A DNA stretch of 10,838 nt from CAVOBC01 sp963693635. Lineage in GTDB: Bacteria; Pseudomonadota; Gammaproteobacteria; Pseudomonadales; Azotimanducaceae. The stretch lies in the NCBI GenBank assembly GCA_963693635.1, contig CAVOBC010000142.1, positions 1 through 10,838 on the forward strand, written 5' to 3'. The position numbers and the translations under genes are program-made. Positions 1 through 6,416 of this stretch are shown here, piece by piece; the first letter of the stretch is position 1, and every line of letters begins with the position of its first letter. Below the pieces are notes generated by a model. The model did not search any database and had not been told where the DNA came from. It saw only the letters and a program-made list of their open reading frames with translations.

Positions 1-53
1 CCTTGCGGACCTGCCCCCCCCTCCCGGGAACCGCACGTTTTCTGCAATCAGCG

Positions 54-1250
54 CTACGGGTCAGCGTCCGCTGCGGTTAACGCATCGTAACTATAGAGCC
101 GATTCATCGTTCTGGCGCTCGCGAATCCGGCCACGCGATTACGCAACCACGCGCCGGGCCCTCGGAGGTGAAAGACCGATGCGTTTCGGCGCGACGCCGA
201 CTGCACCCACGCAGCGCGCGGCTGACGCAGCGCTTCATAGCGACGGAGCCCCTGGACCCTGTCCGTACCGCCCGTCATGCACCCGGCGAGTACCGCCGCG
301 TCCTCAATCGCCATCGCCGCGCCCTGCGCCATAAACGGCAGCGTTGCGTGGCACGCGTCTCCCAACAGGCTGACCGGTCCGCGGCCCCAGTATGGGAGGG
401 GCGCGTGATCGTGCAGCGCCCACTTGTAAAGCGTCTCACGATCCATCGCATCAATGAGCTGCTGCAAATCCGTGTGCCATCCTGCGAAGTCGGACTTCAG
501 TTCGCGCCAATCCCCGCGCTCAGTCCAGGATTCCACATCCCAGCCAGATTTCTCGACAACACAAACGCAGTTAACGAACGCCCCCTGCCGCACAAAATAG
601 TGAACGAAGTGTTTTCCCGGTCCCCACCAGGCAGTCGCGCTCGGCCGCACCAGATGGTCCGGCAGGTCTGACGCACGAACCAGCGCGCGCCAGGCGACGT
701 TGCCGGTAAAGCGCACCGGTACATCGCCAAGAAGCTGGGACCGCAGACCCGAATGGATACCGTCTGCACCGATCAACAGGTCGCCGCGAAAAGGCCCCGC
801 GGTCGTCGTGATCTCGACACGAGCTTCCTGTCCCATCCCGCCGCTCGAAAAACCCCTGACGGTCACACCCGGGCGGACCGTGATCTGTGGGTCGCGAAGC
901 GCCGCAGCGCTTAAAACGTCGATCAGGTCGCCACGGTGGATGTGATAGTAGGGCGCGCCGAACCGCCGCCTGGCGTCGTCACCGAGCGGCGTCTCTGCAA
1001 TCGTCTTGCCCGAGCGCCAGTGCCTGAATTCGACCGCTCGCGGACGGAATGCAACCGACGCGATGTCCGGACCCAGGCCGAGGTGATGGAGGACGCGCGA
1101 CGCGTTGGGACTGAGTTGCAGACCTGCGCCAGGGTCGTCGCTTGTACTCGTGGTTTCGAACACCTGAACCTGCATCCCCACGTCGGCCAGGCACAGGGCA
1201 GCGGTCAGACCACCGACACCGCCCCCAACAATCAATAGGCTATCGGTCAC
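54..1250 (-). CDS. Class A FAD-dependent monooxygenase (salicylate / 3-hydroxybenzoate hydroxylase-like)
   Basis: This gene encodes a single-component flavoprotein hydroxylase that would use NAD(P)H and O2 to hydroxylate a small, probably aromatic, substrate in the cytoplasm. Seen, numbering from the GTG at 1250: an N-terminal Rossmann motif GGGVGG (residues 9-14) followed by an acidic strand end (VFE), a GAGLQLSPNA segment, the DG motif GADG (about 161-164), and the GD motif LLGDACHATLPFMAQG (about 295-310) that binds the FAD ribityl chain. These three motifs in this order define class A flavoprotein monooxygenases, and about 400 residues is normal. The reading frame also has an upstream GTG at 1280, but only the GTG at 1250 has a Shine-Dalgarno-like GAGG about 9 bases upstream, so I prefer it. 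It lies 160-190 bp downstream of the dioxygenase gene on the same strand and may be cotranscribed with it. The substrate cannot be read from the sequence; related enzymes act on salicylate, hydroxybenzoates, kynurenine and others. Confidence 0.9.
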   Translation of the reverse strand: MTDSLLIVGGGVGGLTAALCLADVGMQVQVFETTSTSDDPGAGLQLSPNASRVLHHLGLGPDIASVAFRPRAVEFRHWRSGKTIAETPLGDDARRRFGAPYYHIHRGDLIDVLSAAALRDPQITVRPGVTVRGFSSGGMGQEARVEITTTAGPFRGDLLIGADGIHSGLRSQLLGDVPVRFTGNVAWRALVRASDLPDHLVRPSATAWWGPGKHFVHYFVRQGAFVNCVCVVEKSGWDVESWTERGDWRELKSDFAGWHTDLQQLIDAMDRETLYKWALHDHAPLPYWGRGPVSLLGDACHATLPFMAQGAAMAIEDAAVLAGCMTGGTDRVQGLRRYEALRQPRAAWVQSASRRNASVFHLRGPGAWLRNRVAGFASARTMNRLYSYDALTAADADP

Positions 1251-1280
1251 AGATCGCTGCCTCAACGGGTGCCGAGGCAC

Positions 1281-1440
1281 CGAAGAGACCCGGACGCCTT
1301 AGCCGCGAGAGGGGCTGCACTGCAGATTCAGTCGTGACGATCAGTTGACCTCACGGTATCCGCAGGTTTCTGAGTGACGTCACGACCGTCTGTTCACGAA
1401 TTCCGCAGCGGACGAGCGGGCTTGCTCGCGTCCTCCCACG
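1281..1440. other. Intergenic gap between two minus-strand genes, with a 10-bp palindrome
   Basis: This 160-bp gap separates the dioxygenase gene from the downstream FAD monooxygenase gene. It holds a perfect palindrome, GTGACGTCAC, at 1374-1383. The sequence TCGTGAC (1332-1338) recurs inverted as GTCACGA (1379-1385). I see no convincing promoter or T-tailed terminator on the minus strand, so readthrough from the dioxygenase gene is plausible. Confidence 0.4.
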
Positions 1441-2574
1441 CTAGCGTGCCTGGCTGTAGTCGATGGGCGCATATTTGTACGATTCGGACGCAACCACATC
1501 CCGCATGCCCTCCCACTCGTCCCACATATGGGTGAGTGCGTGCTTCGAGCGTTCCCACGGATTGTTGGCTTCCTCGAAGTCCAGCCACTCGCCGAGTTGG
1601 CCCCGGTCCGGATGATCTGAAACGCCGCTAACGACCTTGCCTGGCTGCCGCGATTTGTTGCGGATGCGAAAGATCATGTTCTTGCGCGATTCTGTACCAA
1701 CCTCATTCCGGGTCCCGGTGTGCGGCATCTGAAAAATTGTGATCGCGGCATCGCCCGGTTCCATCAGAATCTGCGTCGGTCGCGGCCAGCGGCGGCCGTC
1801 CGGCGTCGTCTCCGGCGCGGCGTCCCCGAGGGCAATCAGCGCCTCCTGCACCGCGTCCGGAAGATAGACGTGCCCGGCACCATTGGGCGTGTCGTAGTCA
1901 AATCGAGGCCAGCCCGGGCCCTCAGGCCCAATCTTGCCCGACTGCGCGTTCTGCCAGCGGTAGTATTCCTCCAGCACCCGGTGGCCGCCCGGAACGACCG
2001 CGGTCTGCCCGCAGCCGGGCGTCATCTGATCGTTGAGCGGCACGATGACGAACGCCGTGAAACTGCCAACCGCCAGGGTCATGTCAGGATCTTGAAACAG
2101 GGGGTCCGTGTTTGAACCGATGACGTCCGCCGAGCGACCGATGTCGCCGCGGGGACCTTTGGCAATCATCTCGCGATAGATTTCGTCATGCGAACCCGTC
2201 ATTGGCTCCTGCGGCGGCGCCACGGTGAACAAACCCTCCGCATGCAAGGTGTGACCAAAGTACGGGAGGTCTTTGTCTCGATACCCGAGCGGCGTGAAGG
2301 ATTCGCCCGGATCCGACCGCTTGATGACCCCTGGCTGGCAGTGAGTGGGCGGGTCGAACTGACCCATCGCCTCATTCAGAATCGGCGTTACCGACGACAA
2401 ATTGACGAGGTCAGTCAGTTCCGGGGCCGTCGACAAGCTTTCGCCTTTCTTTGCCGATGCGATCCGGTTCCTGGCCGCCTCGACCAGTTCGTCTCGAACC
2501 ACACCCCTGAGGACGATGTAGCCGTCCCGAAACAGGCTGCGTTTTTGATCCAGGGTCAATGTAGTCGTCGTCAT
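1441..2574 (-). CDS. Phytanoyl-CoA dioxygenase (PhyH)-like Fe(II)/2-oxoglutarate oxygenase
   Basis: This 377-residue protein resembles the PhyH family: soluble non-haem iron enzymes that couple 2-oxoglutarate decarboxylation to hydroxylation (or halogenation) of a small substrate. Seen: an N-terminal FRDGYIVLRGVV segment (15-26), typical of the family start; VIVPLNDQ (176-183) leading into CGQTAVVPGGHRV (188-200), matching the family's 'N/G-x-L-x-x-x-PGSH' block; and GDAAITIFQMPHTGTRNE (274-291) with R303 downstream, matching the distal metal histidine (H285) and the 2-oxoglutarate-binding arginine region. The proximal metal pair is less clear. The best candidate is H111-A-E113, an HxE rather than the usual HxD; H129-D130 is another possibility. 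The ATG has a strong Shine-Dalgarno (GGAG, 7 bases upstream). The gene is divergent from the FAD gene at 2872 and heads a likely two-gene operon with the monooxygenase. Substrate unknown. Confidence 0.82.
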   Translation of the reverse strand: MTTTTLTLDQKRSLFRDGYIVLRGVVRDELVEAARNRIASAKKGESLSTAPELTDLVNLSSVTPILNEAMGQFDPPTHCQPGVIKRSDPGESFTPLGYRDKDLPYFGHTLHAEGLFTVAPPQEPMTGSHDEIYREMIAKGPRGDIGRSADVIGSNTDPLFQDPDMTLAVGSFTAFVIVPLNDQMTPGCGQTAVVPGGHRVLEEYYRWQNAQSGKIGPEGPGWPRFDYDTPNGAGHVYLPDAVQEALIALGDAAPETTPDGRRWPRPTQILMEPGDAAITIFQMPHTGTRNEVGTESRKNMIFRIRNKSRQPGKVVSGVSDHPDRGQLGEWLDFEEANNPWERSKHALTHMWDEWEGMRDVVASESYKYAPIDYSQAR

Positions 2575-2603
2575 GGCTGGTCTCCTCTCGCGATCTAACA
2601 GGT

Positions 2604-2638
2604 CCCTGAAAAAAGCGCCTATGCGTACTCTTTCAGGG
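2604..2638. repeat. Inverted repeat CCCTGAAA...TTTCAGGG
   Basis: Two perfect 8-bp arms (2604-2611 and 2631-2638) are separated by 19 bases. They lie 30-64 bp upstream of the dioxygenase start, so the element would fall in its 5' untranslated region or core promoter. It could be a split operator or an mRNA hairpin. It has no T-tail in the position expected for a terminator. Confidence 0.5.
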
Positions 2639-2672
2639 TCACAGGCCTATGCCTGCCAAGGATGATAGATAC

Positions 2673-2706
2673 CCCTTTCCCGATTTGACACCGTCAAATG
2701 AAAGGG
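2673..2706. promoter_or_regulatory. Extended dyad, probable operator (ATTTGAC-ACC-GTCAAAT core)
   Basis: The core is a perfect 7-bp inverted repeat with a 3-base centre (2683-2699). It is flanked by a second matching pair, CCCTTTC (2673-2679) and GAAAGGG (2700-2706). The result is 14 matched base pairs with only a 3-base bulge (CCG) on the left. The size and the symmetric core are typical of binding sites for dimeric repressors such as the TetR, GntR or MarR families. The core also carries TTGACA on the plus strand (2685-2690) and TTGACG on the minus strand, so a bound protein could occlude a -35 element in either direction. Its place between divergent genes supports a shared operator; the cognate protein is unknown. 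Confidence 0.6.
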
Positions 2707-2762
2707 TGGGTGCCGCTTAGTCTACGCCCGCAGGCACCACTGACGCCAAATCGCGGCAACCG

Positions 2763-2781
2763 CCGTGGCGTCCGGCCACGG
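2763..2781. repeat. GC-rich stem-loop CCGTGGC/GCCACGG
   Basis: A perfect 7-bp stem (2763-2769 pairing with 2775-2781) closes a 5-base loop, GTCCG. No run of T follows on either strand, so it is not a standard intrinsic terminator. It could be a second binding site or an accidental fold in GC-rich DNA. Confidence 0.4.
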
Positions 2782-2820
2782 TCAGGCATCCCGTCCTCAC
2801 ACCTTGCCGTGATCGATCAG

Positions 2821-2851
2821 TTGCGGGTTGCAGCTTTGCTATTAAAATAGC
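2821..2851 (+). promoter_or_regulatory. Tentative promoter for the plus-strand FAD gene
   Basis: TAAAAT at 2843-2848 matches the sigma-70 -10 box at 5 of 6 positions and sits in the only AT-rich patch near the gene. The possible -35 is a weak TTGCGG at 2821-2826, 16 bases upstream. The -10 lies inside a dyad, GCTATT-AA-AATAGC (2838-2851), which could be an operator. Transcription from here would leave only about 17 bases before the ATG at 2872. Confidence 0.35.
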
Positions 2852-2871
2852 CCGCGCTGTGCGGCCGCCAA

Positions 2872-3246
2872 ATGCCCGGACGCAACATCCATGCAGGATC
2901 AAACATACCGAAGATCGCTTTTGACCAGCGCGCCATCGTCATCGGTGCCAGTATCGCCGGCCTCGCGGCGGCCAGTGTGCTCTCCCGCTATTTCGAAGAA
3001 GTCGTCGTACTCGACAACGATACGCCGGATGATACGCCCCGCGCTCGGCGCGGCGTTCCGCAGGGGACACACGTGCATGGCCTTCAGGGTCACGCCTTGA
3101 CACTGCTCACGGAGTTCTTTCCGGGCCTCGACAGCACGCTCGGGGCCGCCGGAGCCCCCAGCCTCGACTTCGGGGCTAATCTGCGGTCTTTTCTAAAGGA
3201 TGGCTGGGTGGGATCACGCCGACTGACCGGCCTGGCCTGTCACTGA
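2872..3246 (+). pseudogene. FAD-dependent oxidoreductase, N-terminal part (frameshifted gene)
   Basis: This is the N-terminal third of a flavoprotein monooxygenase-like enzyme; the rest continues in another frame from about 3240. Seen: the FAD-binding Rossmann motif IGASIAGLAAA (24-34), an acidic strand end (VVVLDND, about 44-50), and the block RRGVPQGTHVHGLQ (59-72). That block is characteristic of the FAD oxidoreductase group whose nucleotide motif is GASxAG rather than GxGxxG. The frame then reads GWVGSRRLTG and stops at the TGA ending at 3246, whereas the expected continuation (SLTRPFLEHH) lies in the frame beginning at 3240. Losing one base near 3225-3243 would produce exactly this. The ATG at 2872 is the only start codon upstream of the motif in this frame, but it lacks a recognisable Shine-Dalgarno site. 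It is divergent from the dioxygenase operon. Confidence 0.8.
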
Positions 3247-4373
3247 CACGGCCATTCCTTGAGCATCACATCTGCCAACACGCGAGCGCGATCGACAACG
3301 TGCGCTTCGTGTGGGGAAGCCGGGTGCTGGCGCTGACCGGATCTGATGCCGGCGTTACCGGCGTGCGCCATGGCGCCGGCGATGACACAACTGACCTTGA
3401 TTCTGCGCTCGTCGTCGACTGTTCGGGCCGGGGTTCGCGAGCAAACACCTGGCTGCGCGCCAACGGCTTCGGCGAACTCGGCAAGTCGTCGGTCTACATC
3501 GATGTGCGTTACGTCACCTGCAATTACGCACGCCCTCCAAATGACCTCACAGGCTACCTGGTCCGCCACTACCCCATCCACAAGCTCGGCGCGGCACTGC
3601 TCCCGGTGGAGAACGACCAGTGGTTGTTGTCCCTGTCAGGCCGGTTCGGGGCTTACGCTGCAAAAGATCAGGCGGGCTTCATGGCCTCTGCTGGAGAGCT
3701 ACCGATCGCCGAAGTGCAGGATCTGCTCCGTGATCGCGCACCGACCACGCCGGTCACGGCTTACACCTTTGCTCACAACGAAATGCGCCACTACGACGCG
3801 CTGCCAAGGGTCCCACAGGGATTTATTGCCAGCGGCGACAGTGCGCTGGCACTCAATCCTCTTTATGGCCAGGGCATGACCTCGGCGCTTGCCCAGGCCG
3901 ATCTGCTGGACAAAGCGCTCGCGTCAATTGCGGACGCCGGCGAGTCCACTGCTGGCATCAGTGCTGCCTTTATTCCCCGGCAAGCTGCGCTTCTGATCGA
4001 ACCCTGGCAGCAGGCAACGATCGGCGACACCATCTACCCTGAAACAACGGGCGACCTGCCCGCGAATATCGCCACGCTGCGGGCACGGGACGAAGCGCTC
4101 AATACACTCGCCGTCGATGCCGCCGAAATCGCAAGACTGATATTCCAGGTCAGTCAATTTTCCTTGTCACCCACGGTACTCCGTCGCCCCGACATCACGG
4201 CGCGGGTAGATGCCCTCATAACCCGGTCAGACAAACACCGCCGATGCTCAGAGCCTCGCTTGACGCGGCTCCCTAGCCCCCGTAGCGTGCCCGATAAGAC
4301 CGACATGGATCGCTACGCCACCAACGCTCGCCCATGCGGAGAAGCGCGTGCCAAACCCGACGACCGCCGTTAA
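3240..4373 (+). pseudogene. FAD-dependent oxidoreductase, C-terminal part (frameshifted gene)
   Basis: This is the continuation of the gene that starts at 2872, read in the next frame. The coding signal begins at about 3240 with SLTRPFLEHH, before the first possible start (GTG at 3300), so this is a fragment and not an independent gene. Seen: a substrate-domain strand pattern (VLALTGSDAGVTGV), the mid-protein motif ALVVDCSGRGSR that corresponds to the DG motif region, and the GD motif GFIASGDSALALNPLYGQGMTSALAQA (nucleotides about 3820-3900), which contacts FAD. The joined protein would be about 500 residues, of which about 455 are recognisable. The last 45-50 residues, after DALI (4209-4220), look unstructured and unlike the family, so the true end may be earlier or a second frameshift may lie there. 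The stop overlaps the start of the next gene by 26 bases. The reaction is probably oxygenation of an unknown substrate. Confidence 0.78.
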
Positions 4374-5094
4374 CCCCAGCGCCGAGTCCATTGCAGACCT
4401 CGCAGCCCGAGACGACGATGATGCGATCATCATGGTCAACCTGATGAAGTTCGCGCAGCCCGACGGGCGTGCCCGATACGCACGTTACGGGGCCGTGTCC
4501 GGCAAGGAAATTCAAGCCCGCGGCGGGCGCGTGATCTACAGCGGTGTCAATCTGACCCCCAGTCACCCGGGCGAATCGGATTGGGATACCGTGGCCCTCG
4601 TCCATTATCCCCGGCGCGCAGCCTGGCTCGACATGCAAAACGCGCCTGCTTATCAAGCCGCGATCGAAGATCGAACCGCCGGCCTTACCAGGCGGTTGCT
4701 GTACGCTTTTGTAGCGAGCGAGAGAAGCCCTGCACTTGGCGACATCCCGCGCACAAACACGGATGAGATCGCGGTCGTCAATCTCTTGCGCTACAACGAC
4801 GACGGCGGCAAGGAGGAGTATCAGACTTATGGCAAGACGGCCGGTTCAATGATTCGCGAACTCGGCGGCGAGGTGCTGTTGCACCTGACCGGAGAGCAGG
4901 CGATGGTGAGCGACGGCACGTGGGACCATTTCATTCTAGTTCGCTATCCGACGCTCGACGCGCTACGGAGAATGACGTCGACTCCCCGCTGGCAGGCCGC
5001 CGACCGCGATCACCGGCAAAAAAGCCTCGCCAAAACAATCGCCATGCCCACACGACAGCACGGTCCCGACACCATTAATCGAGCCACTAATTGA
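4348..5094 (+). CDS. Tandem DUF1330-like protein (two fused alpha/beta barrel repeats)
   Basis: This 248-residue protein contains two copies of the same domain. Repeat 1 (about 25-122) begins DAIIMVNLMKF and holds GGRVIYSG, ALVHYPRRAAWLDM and YQAAIEDRTAGL. Repeat 2 (about 140-233) begins DEIAVVNLLRY and holds GGEVLLHL, ILVRYPTLDALRRM and WQAADRDHRQKSL. The order (MVNL strand, Y..YG helix, GG-strand, V.YP turn, M....W/YQAA..R) matches DUF1330 and related ferredoxin-like dimeric barrel domains, which are usually about 95-100 residues and dimerise. The fusion would form the barrel within one chain. Many barrel relatives bind or cyclise small hydrophobic or aromatic compounds or act as cofactor-free monooxygenases, but DUF1330 itself has no settled function. 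The start is GTG, with GGAGA about 5 bases upstream. It overlaps the end of the FAD gene, implying translational coupling, and is intact unlike both neighbours. Confidence 0.8.
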   Translation: MPNPTTAVNPSAESIADLAARDDDDAIIMVNLMKFAQPDGRARYARYGAVSGKEIQARGGRVIYSGVNLTPSHPGESDWDTVALVHYPRRAAWLDMQNAPAYQAAIEDRTAGLTRRLLYAFVASERSPALGDIPRTNTDEIAVVNLLRYNDDGGKEEYQTYGKTAGSMIRELGGEVLLHLTGEQAMVSDGTWDHFILVRYPTLDALRRMTSTPRWQAADRDHRQKSLAKTIAMPTRQHGPDTINRATN

Positions 5095-5131
5095 TCCTAA
5101 TCTTCTATCCCAAGCCACGGATGACCCCAAC

Positions 5132-5515
5132 ATGACTTCAGACAGCGAATCAGACGAAATGGCGGATAAACGCAAACAGGACCGCCGACAACTTGAACGT
5201 CGGAGCCGCTCGCGCCGGGGTGACTCCATCAGTGGTGGCCGCTACCGTCTCTTCGGCGGCAGCGAATCGCCGTACTCGATGAAGATGCGCGCAATCATGC
5301 GCTATCGACAGCTGCGGTTTAACTGGGTGCAGATCACCCCTGACATTCGTCGCACGCTGGACCGCGACGGCCCACCGGTCATTCCGATCCTGCAATTGCC
5401 CGAGGATGCGAGTCTGCACGTCGATTCAACGCCGCTCGCGTACATGCTCGAAGAACTTCACGGAGGACGGTCCCTGCTGCCAGACGACTTGCAGTCGCCT
5501 ACATTGCAGAACTGA
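5132..5515 (+). pseudogene. Glutathione S-transferase-like protein, N-terminal part (frameshifted gene)
   Basis: This is the thioredoxin-fold half of a GST-like enzyme. Residues 1-35 form a hydrophilic, Arg/Lys-rich extension (KRKQDRRQLERRSRSRRG) not usual for GSTs. From residue 38 the fold begins: YRLFGGSESPYSMKMRAIM, with S46-P-Y-S49 at the catalytic Ser/Cys position; P85 in PPVIPIL as the probable cis-proline; and D98-S-T100 as the usual glutathione gamma-glutamyl contact. After RSLLPDDL (113-120) the frame runs into QSPTLQN and stops, while the natural continuation AVAYIAELIEDMGDEWCTK lies in another frame. Adding one base at about 5490 (TTGCAG to TTGGCAG) would give DDLAVAYIAELIEDMG without interruption. 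The ATG at 5132 or 5159 could be the start; neither has a clear Shine-Dalgarno site. It lies 37 bp after the DUF1330-like gene. Confidence 0.75.
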
Positions 5516-6219
5516 TCGAGGACATGGGGGACGAGTGGTGCACCAAGGTGATGTTTCACTATCGGTGGCATCGCGAGGTCGATCAGGCCTACAGCAGCCG
5601 TCAGATCATCAGCGACAATACACCCGGATTGCGCGGCGAAGCGCTCATCGCTGCCGCCCAGGCCATTACTGACCGTCAGGTCGGTCGCATGCCCCTCGTC
5701 GGCTGCACGGAGCAAAACGCACCGGTCATCGAAGGCAGCTACCTTGAACTGCTCGATCTCCTGGACTCATTCGCCACCCGCGATGAATTCCTGTTCGGTA
5801 CCCGTCCGTCGCTCGGCGACTTCGGGCTCTTTGGTCAGTTGAAGACATTGTCCGAAGATCACACGCCCATGCTTCTGATGCGGGACCGTACGCCGAGCGT
5901 GTACGACTGGGTTCGGCAGCTGGACGACGCGAGCGGCATCGACGGCGAATGGCATGACTTCAACCAATTGCGGCCCGCCGTCACTGACCTCCTGGCGTTC
6001 ACCGCGCGCTACTACCTGTCGTTTGCTGCCGCCAATGCTGAGGCCTATGCGAGCAGTACGCAGGTCGAGACCACGATCAATGGCATGCCGTACGCGCAGG
6101 CACCGTTCAAATACCAGGTGAAATGCCTGGACCGGCTGAAGAAACGACTTGCCGACAGAACCGAGACACATCTCTTTGATCTTCTCGAAGAAACGGGTTG
6201 CCTGCCGTACCTGACCTGA
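5491..6219 (+). pseudogene. Glutathione S-transferase-like protein, C-terminal part (frameshifted gene)
   Basis: This is the all-helical C-terminal half of the GST-like protein that starts at 5132. The coding signal begins before the first ATG in this frame (5524), at about 5491 (AVAYIAELIEDMG), which shows it is the second part of a split gene. Seen: DMGDEWCTKVMFHYRWH, an early helix pattern typical of this GST group, and LLDSFATRDEFLFGTRPSLGDFGLFGQL, which contains the conserved GST C-domain 'PSLGD' N-capping box, followed by TPSVYDWVRQLDD. A roughly 80-residue tail (about 5990-6219) extends beyond the GST core. The joined protein would be about 360 residues, long for a GST. Likely roles are glutathione conjugation, isomerisation or dehalogenation of a small molecule, or a non-catalytic fold; the sequence does not decide. 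Confidence 0.75.
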
Positions 6220-6312
6220 TCACACAGCACGGCCCAGATCGTACGCTCGTGCGTCGGTGAAACACGTCACAACGGACCGGTCTCGTCTGGGGCGGCCGCG
6301 TCCGAAAGGGAT

Positions 6313-6343
6313 TTTCCAATCGCAAGCCAACCGGGCCTATAAT
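6313..6343 (+). promoter_or_regulatory. Sigma-70-type promoter of the RND efflux operon
   Basis: A perfect TATAAT (6338-6343) lies in the 197-bp gap before the efflux genes, with a weaker -35 candidate TTTCCA (6313-6318; 4 of 6 matches, 19-base spacer). Transcription would start near 6350 and give a leader of about 65 bases. This separates the efflux operon from the oxidative genes upstream. No terminator is visible between 6220 and 6313, so readthrough is possible. Confidence 0.6.
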
Positions 6344-6416
6344 CGATTGCGTTCCATCGGCGCGTCCTGCCCCTGCTCCCGGGGGTCCGGCAGAGCCGAT
6401 TTCCGGAGGAGTTGAT

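Larger units (their letters stand above)
2575..2871. promoter_or_regulatory. Divergent intergenic control region with several inverted repeats
   Basis: These 297 bp separate the minus-strand dioxygenase operon from the plus-strand FAD gene and must hold promoters for both directions. No gene is visible. The region contains at least five inverted repeats: CCCTGAAA/TTTCAGGG (2604-2611 and 2631-2638), CAGGC/GCCTG (2642-2655), the large dyad at 2673-2706, a GC stem-loop at 2763-2781, and GCTATT-AA-AATAGC (2838-2851). Such density points to transcriptional control, but no regulator gene is in the window. Confidence 0.55.

Noticed and set aside
168..1238. Plus-strand open frames opposite the monooxygenase gene
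   Set aside because: They lie antisense to a clearly conserved flavoprotein, are rich in Arg and Pro as shadows in GC-rich DNA usually are, and show no family motif.
1720..2598. Plus-strand open frames opposite the dioxygenase gene
   Set aside because: The minus-strand gene has a strong Shine-Dalgarno and PhyH-like motifs; the opposite frames have neither.
2763..2781. Stem-loop as an intrinsic terminator
   Set aside because: There is no T-tract after the stem on either strand, and no gene ends nearby.
3190..3250. Programmed ribosomal frameshifting in the FAD gene
   Set aside because: I see no X-XXY-YYZ heptamer and no strong downstream stem near the crossing point; a lost base is simpler.
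4273..4656. 127-residue minus-strand open frame across the DUF1330-like gene
   Set aside because: It overlaps two plus-strand coding regions with conserved motifs, and its own sequence resembles nothing I recognise.
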